Below, piece after piece: positions 17,212 through 26,211 of a stretch of 64,000 nucleotides of DNA. The position numbers and the translations under genes are program-made. The number at the start of each line of letters is the position of its first letter. Position 1 is the first letter of the stretch. Origin of the DNA: DATKHR01 sp036557365 (lineage in GTDB: Bacteria; Acidobacteriota; Vicinamibacteria; Vicinamibacterales; CAVVIG01); contig DATBHR010000083.1 in NCBI GenBank assembly GCA_036557365.1, forward strand, positions 1 through 64,000, in the 5' to 3' direction. The notes beneath the pieces were generated by a model. That model did no database searches and was not told the origin of the DNA. It saw only the letters and a list, made by a program, of their open reading frames with translations.

Positions 17212-19392
17212 TCATTTTCTTTCGAAAAGGCGCAGCTCGTGGATCGACCAGAAGAACGTGTGCGCCCGTCCCACCTGCCGCAGGCGTAGAGTCTTCGTCG
17301 CATTGGGCGGCAGCGCTATCTCGATCCACGGATATTGACCGTCGGGCATGATGCCGTGCGCGAGCTGCGCCAGGATGGAGCCTTGGAAAAGTGTGCGGGT
17401 CGTTCCGCCTTCGTCGGCTTCGACAACCAGCTCCCTCGGATAGTCCCCGAAGCTTCGCGTGCCGAGCTGAAGCCGCACCTCCTGCACGTCGCGAACGCGA
17501 TCCAGCTCGAGTTCCAGCCATTCGTCACCGAATTGCGGTTTGCCGGTCAGCCATCTGGAATCGGCGTCGCCATCGAAGAGGAACGGCAGGCGATCCTGCG
17601 AATCCGAGGCGCGCGCCGTAATGGATGTCGACGCAATCGGAGCACCCGGGCTGACTGTTCGTTCCGCGACGAAGGGCGTCAGCACGGCCACTGTCGCGTC
17701 CTCGAAGCTCCGGTGTGCGATCACGCTCGGATCATGCTCGACAACCCGCAACAGCTCGTCGAGCAGCGAGGAATCCGCGTACCGGCTCCGGTGAATCACC
17801 AGATATCTGACGCCGATCGATCGAAGCATTTCGACAGCATCGCGCTGCCGCCCTGACTCGCGCAGCGGCGAGTGACCTCCTCGCAGCCAGAGCGCCAGTG
17901 GTGTCACGTAGCCGCTGTGGCCATTGACGACGCGGTGGCCGTGCACCAGGGTCATGTACTGATACTCGAACTCGTCGAGCAGATGCTCCGCCATCGTCGG
18001 CAGCTCGATGACCCCGCCCTTCGGCAACGAGGTGAGATAGGCATACGCATCGCGATCGCGAGCGTTGCCGCGATAGTCGAACGGAGGGCTTTCCAGCCGC
18101 GACAACCCTTCCGCCGCAATCGCAAGCGTCAGCACCGCGACGACCGCTACGCAAAGCGCCTCCGATCGTGGGCGCGCGATGTCGAACAGCCGGATCGATC
18201 CGAACGCGGCCAGGATGGCGAGCGCGAGCTGAACGACGACGGCGAGCCGCGCGGGCACGCGAATGCCTTCAAGACCGGGTATCAAGCGAAGCAGCACGGC
18301 GTACGGGCTCGAAGACTCGAAGACATGCCCGAAGATTCTTGGCGATGGACCAAGCGAGAGAACGAATGCCGCAAACAGCATCGCACCGTAGAGTGCGATG
18401 ACGCCTCGATAGCGCCGCTGCCGCGCGAGCGAGATCGATCCCAGCGCGAGCACGACGGCAACCAGTCCCGGGAAAAGCTCGTGCTCCCCGCGTCCGTTTC
18501 CGATGCCCCTCCAGATGTAGAGCGATGGCGACGCACTGACGTAGTCGCCGACCTCGGCGCTCTGATTCGTAATCTCGTCAATCGGCCGTCGCAATCCGCT
18601 CTCGCGCCGCAGATCGGCATATCCGCGGATAACCGGCAACATGACAACCGCGACCACCAGAGCAGCCAGCGCGCCATGCGCGAGAAGACGGGGCGAGAAC
18701 GAGCGAGTCGACCACAGCTCGTACGCGGCGATCAAGGCGAGTGGCAACAATCCGTAGTACGCGAAGTAGCCCGTCGTCAGTGCTTGGAGAAGGTAAAAAG
18801 CGGCGCACGCGAGCAGATCCCCGAGCCGCTCCGTCCGAAAGTACCGATGCAGCGACCAGAGGCTCAATGGCAGCCATCCCATGCTCAGAAGCTGTAGATG
18901 CGAGCTATGAGAGGCGCGGAACGGCTGACAGACAAAGATCAGCGCCGCGACGAACGCTGCGTCGCGACGTCCGGTCAGCCAGCGCGCCAGTATGTACGTT
19001 CCGCAAGCGGTTGCTACGAAGGACGCGAGGAACGCGACGTTGTAGACGAAAATCGCATTTCCCGACAGCCATTGGAGTGGCACCGTGAACAACGACACGC
19101 CCAGAAAGTGCTCCGAGTAGAGAAGTGTGTGTCGATACGGAAAGAAGTTCGGGGCGTCCCAGATGCCCGAAAAGCCGTGGCGGATCCGATCCGCGTCCCA
19201 GCCAAGAATCCAGGCCACAAGGAGCGGATCGCCGGCGTCGCCCACGATGTGGGTGCGCAACTCGCGGACCAGCGGAAACGTGTACGCGATCGCAAGCAGG
19301 CTGAAGAAGCTGACGACGAGCGCTGCTTCAGTCGGACTGGACGGGCGATAACCACCTGGACGGTCGCGCGACTGCTCTGAGCCGTCGATCAT
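17212..19392 (-). CDS. GT-C-type membrane glycosyltransferase-like protein with C-terminal discoidin (F5/8C)-like domain
   Basis: 726 residues from ATG 19392 (an in-frame start at 19455 would overlap the divergent gene). About ten to twelve membrane helices occupy residues 20-430. The first periplasmic loop carries HIVGDAGDPLLVAW, an acidic motif of the kind used by GT-C enzymes. The C-terminal ~140 residues look like an F5/8 type C sandwich: LPFLFDGDADSRW, EWLELELDRVRDVQEVRLQLG, and FFWSIHELRLFER. The discoidin-like end could hold glycan. No specific family name is certain. It lies on the same strand as the YfhO-like gene, 87 bases upstream of it. Confidence 0.65.
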   Translation of the reverse strand: MIDGSEQSRDRPGGYRPSSPTEAALVVSFFSLLAIAYTFPLVRELRTHIVGDAGDPLLVAWILGWDADRIRHGFSGIWDAPNFFPYRHTLLYSEHFLGVSLFTVPLQWLSGNAIFVYNVAFLASFVATACGTYILARWLTGRRDAAFVAALIFVCQPFRASHSSHLQLLSMGWLPLSLWSLHRYFRTERLGDLLACAAFYLLQALTTGYFAYYGLLPLALIAAYELWSTRSFSPRLLAHGALAALVVAVVMLPVIRGYADLRRESGLRRPIDEITNQSAEVGDYVSASPSLYIWRGIGNGRGEHELFPGLVAVVLALGSISLARQRRYRGVIALYGAMLFAAFVLSLGPSPRIFGHVFESSSPYAVLLRLIPGLEGIRVPARLAVVVQLALAILAAFGSIRLFDIARPRSEALCVAVVAVLTLAIAAEGLSRLESPPFDYRGNARDRDAYAYLTSLPKGGVIELPTMAEHLLDEFEYQYMTLVHGHRVVNGHSGYVTPLALWLRGGHSPLRESGRQRDAVEMLRSIGVRYLVIHRSRYADSSLLDELLRVVEHDPSVIAHRSFEDATVAVLTPFVAERTVSPGAPIASTSITARASDSQDRLPFLFDGDADSRWLTGKPQFGDEWLELELDRVRDVQEVRLQLGTRSFGDYPRELVVEADEGGTTRTLFQGSILAQLAHGIMPDGQYPWIEIALPPNATKTLRLRQVGRAHTFFWSIHELRLFERK

Positions 19393-19453
19393 TTGAGCAC
19401 GTCCGTCGCCACCAGCAGCTTGTCGGCACTTCCTTGTTAGAATTCTTCCGCCC

Positions 19454-20914
19454 ATGAAGCTTTCGATCGTGATGCCGGTCTACAACGAATACGCGACCGC
19501 CGAGGAGTGCATCCGTCGCGTCATGGCCGTTGCCTTCGACAAAGAGCTGATCATCGTTGACGACGCCTCCACGGATGGCACTTCAGCATTGCTCGAGCGA
19601 CTGCGTCAGTATTACGGCGACGGCGTCCGGCTGGTGCGTCAGCCACGGAACGGCGGAAAGGGTGCGGCGCTCCGGACCGGCATCGACCTCGCCAGCGGCG
19701 ACGTCGTCATCATCCAGGACGCAGATCTCGAGTACGACCCGGCCGAATACGCGCGCCTGGTCGGGCCCATCGAGCGCGGCGAGGCCGACGTCGTCTTCGG
19801 ATCGCGATTCCTGGCAGCCGAGCATCGCGTGCTGTATTTCTGGCACAGCGTCGGCAATCGAGTGCTCACGCTGCTCTCAAACATCTTCACGAACCTGAAC
19901 CTCACCGACATGGAGACCTGCTACAAGGTCTTCCGGCGAAGCGTGATTCAGAATCTCGTCATCGAGAGCACGCGCTTCGGCTTCGAGCCCGAAGTCACGG
20001 CGAAGCTGGCGAAGAGTCCGTGCGTGCTCTACGAAGTGCCTATTTCATATCACGGCCGCACCTATGAGCAGGGGAAGAAGATCACCTGGCGAGACGGCAT
20101 CGCCGCGTTCGCGCACATCGCTCGGTACAACCTGTTCCGATCGTCGTCAGCGTGTGTGAAGCGACCGTGGCGCGAAGTCGAAGGCCTGGTTGCGCCGCCT
20201 GAAGATCCGGATCACGTGCACGACACGCTGGCCGTGCTCTCCGATGCGGACGGCTACAACAAGTGGATGTTCGAGAAGATCAGGCCGTATCTCGGCAAAC
20301 GGATCATCGAGATCGGCAGCGGGATCGGCAACTTCTCGGGCGCGCTTCTCTCCACCGGCCCGACCGATCTCGTCGTCACCGACACGTCACCGCTATATCT
20401 GAGACGCATGCGGGACAGGCTTGGCGAAAATGCCGCGGTGCATACCGTAGTCTGGGATCTGAATGACCCGCCCGCAGGAGATCTGCGTGACTTCGCCGAC
20501 TCCGCGGTCTGCCTGAACGTGCTCGAGCACATTCCGGACGATCTCACCGCGATGCGCAATATCTACGGGGCCCTGGCGCCGGGTGGACGGATGGTGGCGC
20601 TCGTACCGGCGAAACGCTGGCTCTACGGCACGCTCGACGAACGCCTCGGACACTATCGCCGCTACGAGCAGCCAGAGCTCGAGTCGAGGATCCGCCAGGC
20701 CGGGTTCGAGATCGAGACGACGATGTGGATGAACGCGCTGGGGATGACGGGCTGGTTCGTCAACGGGCGGGTGTTGAGGCGCCAGACGATCCAAAGCGGA
20801 CAGGTGAAGCTGTTCGAACGGCTCGTGCCGTTCGCCCAACTCGTCGACTCGTGGGTCACGCCGATGGTCGGTGGACTGTCCCTGATCTGTGTTGCGAGGC
20901 GTCCGCTCAAATGA
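19454..20914 (+). CDS. GT2 (polyprenyl-phosphate sugar synthase-like) fused to a SAM methyltransferase
   Basis: 486 residues. Residues 1-230 are a DPM1-like GT2: LSIVMPVYNE, LIIVDDASTDGT, NGGKGAALRTG, QDADLEYDP (DxD at 89-93), VVFGSRFL and a GRTYEQGKKITWRDG end. Residues ~260-450 are a class I methyltransferase: RIIEIGSGIGNFSG (283-296), VCLNVLEHIPDD, and GGRMVALVPAKRWLYG. It repeats the architecture of 12941-14464 without close sequence match. A TAGAAT -10-like box ends ten bases upstream of ATG 19454. It may make a polyprenyl-linked sugar for the adjacent GT-C proteins, while the second domain methylates a glycan. Confidence 0.8.
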   Translation: MKLSIVMPVYNEYATAEECIRRVMAVAFDKELIIVDDASTDGTSALLERLRQYYGDGVRLVRQPRNGGKGAALRTGIDLASGDVVIIQDADLEYDPAEYARLVGPIERGEADVVFGSRFLAAEHRVLYFWHSVGNRVLTLLSNIFTNLNLTDMETCYKVFRRSVIQNLVIESTRFGFEPEVTAKLAKSPCVLYEVPISYHGRTYEQGKKITWRDGIAAFAHIARYNLFRSSSACVKRPWREVEGLVAPPEDPDHVHDTLAVLSDADGYNKWMFEKIRPYLGKRIIEIGSGIGNFSGALLSTGPTDLVVTDTSPLYLRRMRDRLGENAAVHTVVWDLNDPPAGDLRDFADSAVCLNVLEHIPDDLTAMRNIYGALAPGGRMVALVPAKRWLYGTLDERLGHYRRYEQPELESRIRQAGFEIETTMWMNALGMTGWFVNGRVLRRQTIQSGQVKLFERLVPFAQLVDSWVTPMVGGLSLICVARRPLK

Positions 20915-21037
20915 GCGACCGCCGCCGGTCGCAGGTCGCATGCGCTGCCACTTCGCCCAGTTGACTCGCTGTACACCGGCCGGCCACAATGACGGCATAA
21001 TGACTGTTCAACTCGCTGCTTGCCGACGTGTCTTCTG

Positions 21038-22825
21038 ATGCCAGATACCGTCAAGACAGCATCTAAAGACAGCACTCCCGCCGATTTCCTCATTTCCCCC
21101 TACGGTGGCGTTCTCACCGGGCTGCTGGTCGATAGCGAGCGCAACTCTGAACTGAAAGCGCAATCGACCACGTGGCCGAACTGGGTGCTCACCCCTCGGC
21201 AACTCTGCGATTTTGAACTGCTGGCGACAGGAGCGTTTTCTCCGCTGTCTGGCTTCATGTCTCGAGCAGACCACGAGTCCGTCTGCGCGCAGCTTCGCCT
21301 GTCCGACGGCACGTTATGGCCAATTCCGATCACGCTCGACGTGACCCCGGAGTTTGCCGGCGCGCTCCAATCCGGGCAGCGCATCGGGCTTCGAGACCCG
21401 GAAGGCCGCCTGCTCGCCGCGCTGACAGTTGGAGACGTCTGGCAGCCGGACAAGAATCACGAGGCGACATCGGTCTTCGGCACGACAGACACACTCCATC
21501 CTGGCGTGTCGGCATTGTTCAACGCGCATCCGTTCTATGTGGGCGGATCGATCGAGGCTCTCGAACTACCGAGCCACTACGATTTTTCGGCGCTCAGGCG
21601 CACGCCGTCGGCGCTGCGACACGAGTTCGCCGCTCGTGGTTGGAATAAGGTGGTCGCGTTTCAAACGCGGAACCCCATGCACCGCGCGCACGTCGAGCTG
21701 ACCCGCCGCGCGGTCGAAGAGACCGGCGCCAAGCTGCTCATCCAGCCCGTCGTCGGGATGACCAAACCAGGCGACGTCGATCACTTCACACGGGTGCGTT
21801 GTTATCAGGTGGCGCTGAATACGTATCCCGCGGATACGGCGATGCTTTCGCTGCTGCCGCTGGCGATGCGTATGGGCGGCCCGCGCGAGGTGCTCCTGCA
21901 CGCCATCATTCGCCGCAATTACGGCTGCACTCATCTGATTGTCGGCCGCGATCACGCCGGGCCAGGAGCGAACAGCCGCGGAGAGCCGTTCTACGGGCCG
22001 TACGACTCGCAGAAAATGCTGAACCAGCATCAGGCCGAAATCGGCGTGACGATGGTGCCGTCGCGAGAGATGGTCTATGTGGCGGATGAATCGCGCTACA
22101 TGCCGGAAGATCGGGTGCCGAACGACGCTCGGGTGCTGAGAGTATCGGGAAGCGAACTCCGACGCCGGCTCGCGACTGGCGAAGAAATACCTGAATGGTT
22201 CAGTTTTCCGGAGGTCGTTCGTGAGCTTCGACGAACGCATCCGTCCCGGCAGCAGCAGGGATTCACGATTTTCTTCACCGGCCTGTCGGGTTCGGGCAAG
22301 TCAACGATCGCGAACGTGCTGCTGGTTCGCCTTCTCGAACGCGGCGATCGGAAGGTAACGCTGCTCGATGGCGACCTCGTGCGGCGACATCTTTCCAGCG
22401 AACTTGGCTTCTCGCGTGAACATCGCGACTTGAACATTGAGCGGATTGGGTTCGTCGCGTCGGAAATCACACGATGCGGCGGCATCGCGCTCTGCGCGGC
22501 AATTGCACCCTACGACGGCGCTCGGCGGAAAGTACGGTCGATGATCGAGCCGGCCGGAGGCTACGTGCTGGTCCACGTCTCGACACCGCTCGCGCTCTGC
22601 GAGCAGCGCGATACGAAGGGGCTGTACGCCAAGGCACGGTCTGGACAGCTGGCGCAATTCACGGGCATCTCCGATCCGTACGAGGCACCGGCAGACGCAG
22701 ATCTCGTGATCGACACATCAGGCATCGATCCAGTGGATGCGTCAGGAAGAATTCTCTCGCTCCTCGCCGAACGAGGCTACCTGCCCGATCTCCCACATCG
22801 AGAAACGACGATCGTCGCGAACTGA
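21038..22825 (+). CDS. Bifunctional sulfate adenylyltransferase / APS kinase
   Basis: 595 residues from ATG 21038 (a TTG at 21020 is a poorer choice). The ATP sulfurylase part (1-395) has QTRNPMHRAH at 209-218, which contains the HxxH pair, GRDHAGPG at 303-310, and MVYVADESRY. The APS kinase part (405-590) has the P-loop GLSGSGKST at 415-423, DGDLVRRHLS, FSREHRDLN and the lid region GLYAKARSG. Together they convert sulfate and two ATP to PAPS in the cytoplasm. No PAPS reductase or sulfite reductase lies nearby, but two sulfotransferases do, so the product is probably used for glycan sulfation rather than cysteine synthesis. It follows the GT-methyltransferase gene by 123 bases. Confidence 0.92.
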   Translation: MPDTVKTASKDSTPADFLISPYGGVLTGLLVDSERNSELKAQSTTWPNWVLTPRQLCDFELLATGAFSPLSGFMSRADHESVCAQLRLSDGTLWPIPITLDVTPEFAGALQSGQRIGLRDPEGRLLAALTVGDVWQPDKNHEATSVFGTTDTLHPGVSALFNAHPFYVGGSIEALELPSHYDFSALRRTPSALRHEFAARGWNKVVAFQTRNPMHRAHVELTRRAVEETGAKLLIQPVVGMTKPGDVDHFTRVRCYQVALNTYPADTAMLSLLPLAMRMGGPREVLLHAIIRRNYGCTHLIVGRDHAGPGANSRGEPFYGPYDSQKMLNQHQAEIGVTMVPSREMVYVADESRYMPEDRVPNDARVLRVSGSELRRRLATGEEIPEWFSFPEVVRELRRTHPSRQQQGFTIFFTGLSGSGKSTIANVLLVRLLERGDRKVTLLDGDLVRRHLSSELGFSREHRDLNIERIGFVASEITRCGGIALCAAIAPYDGARRKVRSMIEPAGGYVLVHVSTPLALCEQRDTKGLYAKARSGQLAQFTGISDPYEAPADADLVIDTSGIDPVDASGRILSLLAERGYLPDLPHRETTIVAN

Positions 22826-23016
22826 GCGCGTCGGCCTGCACGCAGCTACTCTGAATTTCCTTTTCTCTCGCGCGGTTGCGTAGTGACCGCGTAAGAAATT
22901 CGTCTCCTCGCTAGCGCGGCCGTTTATCGGCACCGATACTACAGTCGAGCTTCGTGGAATCGGTCGATTCGCGCGAGAGCCCCGCCATCAAACCATTTCG
23001 ACAAGGAGTCAGTGAA

Positions 23017-23772
23017 ATGCGCAGAGCCGTCCTGTTTGCGATTGCCGTTGGAACCGCCGCAATGTGCCTGAAGGCCGAACCGGCCCACGCGCAGGCGACC
23101 CGAACTTGGGTATCAGGTGTTGGCGACGATGCGAACCCGTGCAGCCGAACAGCGCCGTGCAAGACGTTCGCCGGTGCGATTTCGAAGACCGCAACCGGCG
23201 GCGAGATCAACGTGCTCGATCCCGGCGGCTTCGGCGCCGTGACGATTACGAAGTCGATCAGCATCACGTCCGTCGGCTTCGAAGCGGGCGTTCTCGTATC
23301 CGGCACCAACGGCATCGTCGTCAACGTCGGTGCAACTGACAAAGTGCTGCTCGAGGGCCTCGACATCGAGGGACTGGGCACGGGCCTCAACGGGGTCACG
23401 ATTCTGGGCGGCGGAAAGACGACGATCCGCAAGTGCTCGATTCGAAGCTTCACCCAGAACGGCGTCAACCTTCAGGGCACCGCGAACGCTCGCGTGGTCG
23501 TCGAGGATTCCGTAATCCTCAACAATGGCGGCGGTTTCAACATGCTGGGCAACGGTGGCGCGATGAACACGGCGTTCATCGTGAATACGACGCTGGACAA
23601 CAACACGAACTTCGCGACCCAGGTTGGCGGCGCGAATGTGCTGGTGCTTTCGAATTCGATCCTGACGGGAAGCCCGTTCAGCATCCACAACAACGGCGGC
23701 GAGGTTTGGTCGTACGGCAACAACATCCTGCGAAATTCTGGTGTTCCGACCCAGACGCTCGTCGTTCAGTAG
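23017..23772 (+). CDS. Secreted right-handed parallel beta-helix repeat protein
   Basis: 251 residues from ATG 23017, chosen for AAGGAG about ten bases upstream and a clean signal peptide (MRRAVLFAIAVG...AEPAHA) immediately after. The mature protein begins with TWVSGVGDDANPCSRTAPCKTFAGAI, the usual entry of pectate-lyase-like/NosD-type helices, followed by ~22-residue rungs rich in G, V, I and N (VLLEGLDIEG, TTIRKCSIRSF, VVVEDSVILNN). Two cysteines near the start may form a disulfide. No catalytic residues can be assigned. It may bind or process polysaccharide outside the cell. It stands alone between a fused sulfate-activation gene and a convergent sulfotransferase, with a terminator at its end. 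Confidence 0.75.
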   Translation: MRRAVLFAIAVGTAAMCLKAEPAHAQATRTWVSGVGDDANPCSRTAPCKTFAGAISKTATGGEINVLDPGGFGAVTITKSISITSVGFEAGVLVSGTNGIVVNVGATDKVLLEGLDIEGLGTGLNGVTILGGGKTTIRKCSIRSFTQNGVNLQGTANARVVVEDSVILNNGGGFNMLGNGGAMNTAFIVNTTLDNNTNFATQVGGANVLVLSNSILTGSPFSIHNNGGEVWSYGNNILRNSGVPTQTLVVQ

Positions 23773-23801
23773 TTAGCGCTGCAAACGAGGCACAGATTGA
23801 G

Positions 23802-23836
23802 CGCGTGCGGCCTGACTCGGAATCACGCCGCACGCG
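23802..23836. terminator. Bidirectional hairpin between convergent genes
   Basis: A perfect 10-bp stem CGCGTGCGGC/GCCGCACGCG (23802-23811 with 23827-23836) encloses a 15-base loop, between the stops of the beta-helix gene (23772) and the sulfotransferase gene (23837). There is no T tract, so it may be a Rho-aided or purely structural stop. Confidence 0.6.
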
Positions 23837-24730
23837 TTAGATCGCGCTTGAACTTGCCTGGTCGACCAAGTCGTCAGATCGATTTGGCGCAAAGCGGCGC
23901 CTGAACTGATCGAAGGCTACCGTCGCCTCCTGGGACGCCATGTGAGCCGTCGTGAGGCGATCGAGTTCAGCTCTCGAGAAATCCTCATCTCTCGACGCCT
24001 TCGCCAGCAGTGCATAGGCTCGTTGAATACCACTCTCACTCTGGGTATCGGACGCCGTCGTTTCCGTGGACGCGTCGTGGTGTCGAAGGGCGGGCGACAG
24101 AAATGCGTCGACCGCTTCGCCGTTGATCATCGTCAGGTCGATTGCCAGTGCGCGAGCGACTCGGTCGATTTCCCGTCGCCAGTCGGCCAGCAGCCTTGAG
24201 TACTCGACAAACGCGCGCGGCATTCCGAACGAACACTGCTCGGCCAGCCAGTTGTACCTGAACCACAGTGTGTTCGAGAGCGCGGCCGGCATGCCATCTC
24301 GAGCCGCCAGAGAGCCCCAGACTTCAGCAGGATGTCGAACCGCCACGACGACGCCACATTGAAATTGCAGCCGCTGCGCGGCAGCAAACCAGAATTCGGT
24401 GAGCGCGTTGATACGCGGTTCCTTGATAAGGAGCAGGGGCGCTTCTGCGCAATTTTCGAAGAAGGCCTGGATTTGACCGATGAACGCCTGTCCCTCCGGT
24501 GAACTGACGGTCGCATCAATTGGCGGAGGCAGGCGCGGATCGTACCAGTTCGAGCCATATCGCCCGAGAAAGGCATCGTTCAGAGCCAGGCCGTCGAGGG
24601 GCTCCCAGTAGCCCGTCGGGTTTCCATGGTTGGCCGCCAAGAGGCGGAGCGGCAGAGAGCCGCCACACAGAGAGAGCACCCGGGTAATGGCCGACGTTCC
24701 CGAGCGGCCCATTCCCAACACGAAAATCAA
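23837..24730 (-). CDS. Sulfotransferase-like protein (PAPS-dependent)
   Basis: 297 residues from TTG 24730; AGGAGG lies 13 bases upstream, a long spacing. The N-terminus IFVLGMGRSGTSAITRVLSL is the 5'-phosphosulfate loop. VVAVRHPAEVWGSLAARDGMP matches the 3'-phosphate-binding region with its R-x-P and S. GYWEPLDGLALND and WFRYNWLAEQ also fit bacterial sulfotransferases in glycan and lipid modification. It probably takes PAPS from the Sat-CysC protein encoded 1 kb away. It differs clearly from the smaller sulfotransferase at 10917-11570, so the two likely act at different sugar positions. Confidence 0.75.
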   Translation of the reverse strand: MIFVLGMGRSGTSAITRVLSLCGGSLPLRLLAANHGNPTGYWEPLDGLALNDAFLGRYGSNWYDPRLPPPIDATVSSPEGQAFIGQIQAFFENCAEAPLLLIKEPRINALTEFWFAAAQRLQFQCGVVVAVRHPAEVWGSLAARDGMPAALSNTLWFRYNWLAEQCSFGMPRAFVEYSRLLADWRREIDRVARALAIDLTMINGEAVDAFLSPALRHHDASTETTASDTQSESGIQRAYALLAKASRDEDFSRAELDRLTTAHMASQEATVAFDQFRRRFAPNRSDDLVDQASSSAI

Positions 24731-24745
24731 ACGGCGCAGTCAGTC

Positions 24746-25031
24746 CTCCTGGAGAATCGCTGGTGCAGCGCCGGCAATGGTACCTCGGAACGTGAACGGC
24801 TTGACTGTGTTCGCCAATCCGTGGCGGTGGTCAACGTGACAGAACACAAACCGACTGACCGAGCGGTCCCGCCTGCGAAATTGGAACGCCATCGTCGCGG
24901 ATGTCGATGATCCGCAGATCGAGCCGCTGCGCCGATGTCTCGATGACACTGTGCTCGATGAATACATTGAGCGGCTGGGCAATCTGGTGTCGCGCTGCGG
25001 CAACAGTGTTTTCGAAGGAATATCACGATAG
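24746..25031 (+). pseudogene. Remnant of an unrecognised gene with an in-frame stop
   Basis: One plus-strand frame reads like real protein on both sides of a TGA at 24837-24839: RIAGAAPAMVPRNVNGLTVF..PWRWST before it and NTNRLTERSRLRNWNAIV..DDPQIEPLRRCLDD..LDEYIERLGNLVSRCGNSVFEGISR after it, ending at TAG 25029-25031. The second part has no good start codon. Its left end runs into the start of the minus-strand sulfotransferase gene. It may be the tail of a lost glycan-related gene; family unknown. The rest of the 24731-25143 gap shows nothing else. Confidence 0.4.
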
Positions 25032-25143
25032 AATTGGCCACGCATCGACGAAAGACTCATCAGAGCCTCGGCGTGTGTCGGAATCATCCGCGGCCAGCGG
25101 ATCTTCCGGCCTGGGGGAAAACGCGACAGGAAAACCGCTTGAG

Positions 25144-26190
25144 ATGACCGACCATTCGGAGTTGCCGTGGACCGGCGAACGCCTCGTGCCTTCGCATCAC
25201 GGAGACACAGCGATCGAGCACCTTCACCGCTACGCGTTCGCCAAGGAACATGTCGGGGGGAAAACGGTTCTCGATCTCGCTTGCGGCGAAGGTTACGGCG
25301 CGAATCTGCTCGCCGGCGTCGCCGCACAGGTCATCGGCGTCGACGTCGCTGCAGATGTCATCGACCACGCGAACCGGAAATATGGCAACAGCTCGCGGCT
25401 GTCGTTCCGGGTGGGTTCCTGCACGGCGGTCCCGCTCGACGACGAAAGTGTCGATGTGGTCGTCAGCTTCGAGACGCTCGAGCATGTTGACGACCAGGAA
25501 CAAATGCTCCGCGAAATTCGACGAGTTCTTCGACCGCGCGGGCTGCTGGTCGCATCGACGCCGGACAAGCTCCATTACTCCGTTCTTCCCAACAACACGA
25601 ATCCGTATCACGTGAAGGAATTCTTCAAGGAAGAGTTTGAGGCGTTACTCGGCAGGTTCTTCACGCACGTCAATTTGTTCGAACAGAAAATTTGTCACGG
25701 GTCGGTCATCGTGCCAGCTGCCGATCGGGCGATCGATTCGTTCCGACACTATCAGGGGAACTTTCAGAGCGTCACCGGTGCCTCAGGTGTTACGTCAGCG
25801 GTCTACAACGTTGCGCTGGCGACCGACGAGGAACTCGGGGCCGCCGGCCAAGTGAGTCTCTTTCAAGGTATAGACGTGCCAACCGAAGTCGAGCGAGATT
25901 TGTACGACGCGACCTGCCGACTGGCTGAGGCGCAGGGTGACATTCGGAACCTCGATGCGCAGCTCCAGGTGAGCGAACGGGAGAGCATCGCCCTACGACA
26001 GCAGAAAGCGGATCTCGAGGAACAGCGTAGCGAATACGAAAAGTTGCGACTGCAGCTGCAGCGCGTTCAGTGCGACTTGAACGAGATCACCGGTTCTCGA
26101 GCCTGGGCCGCCATTCAGAAGCTGCGACATGCGAAGGCGTTCTTCACGAGTTCGCTGTATTTCTTCACGGGCGGCCACAAACGAGCGTGA
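25144..26190 (+). CDS. Class I SAM methyltransferase with C-terminal coiled coil
   Basis: 348 residues from ATG 25144, where the conserved start DHSELPWTGERLVP appears; an in-frame start at 24901 adds 81 residues without family character. The methyltransferase core has TVLDLACGEGYGANLLA, VIGVDVAADVIDHA, VVSFETLEHVDDQEQMLREIRRVLRP and LVASTPDK. The last ~90 residues are heptad-like and charged (LAEAQGDIRNLDAQLQVSER..LRQQKADLEEQ), ending in a hydrophobic stretch. Such GERLVP-type proteins with coiled-coil tails are common in O-antigen and capsule clusters, where coiled coils can act as chain-length rulers or scaffold partners. Substrate unknown. Confidence 0.75.
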   Translation: MTDHSELPWTGERLVPSHHGDTAIEHLHRYAFAKEHVGGKTVLDLACGEGYGANLLAGVAAQVIGVDVAADVIDHANRKYGNSSRLSFRVGSCTAVPLDDESVDVVVSFETLEHVDDQEQMLREIRRVLRPRGLLVASTPDKLHYSVLPNNTNPYHVKEFFKEEFEALLGRFFTHVNLFEQKICHGSVIVPAADRAIDSFRHYQGNFQSVTGASGVTSAVYNVALATDEELGAAGQVSLFQGIDVPTEVERDLYDATCRLAEAQGDIRNLDAQLQVSERESIALRQQKADLEEQRSEYEKLRLQLQRVQCDLNEITGSRAWAAIQKLRHAKAFFTSSLYFFTGGHKRA

Positions 26191-26211
26191 GCGGTCACCC
26201 ACCCGCGCTGG

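Noticed and set aside
20915..20932. Six-bp hairpin GCGACC/GGTCGC after the GT-methyltransferase gene at 20914
   Set aside because: Short stem with no T run; likely in GC-rich sequence by chance.
24837..24839. TGA as a selenocysteine codon
   Set aside because: No SECIS-like stem is evident and the frame lacks a start; decay is simpler.
24740..25327. A minus-strand frame of 195 codons ending in a HVDHRHGLANTV stretch
   Set aside because: Its composition is Arg/Ser-rich shadow-like and the plus strand frame at 24746-25031 explains the same bases better.
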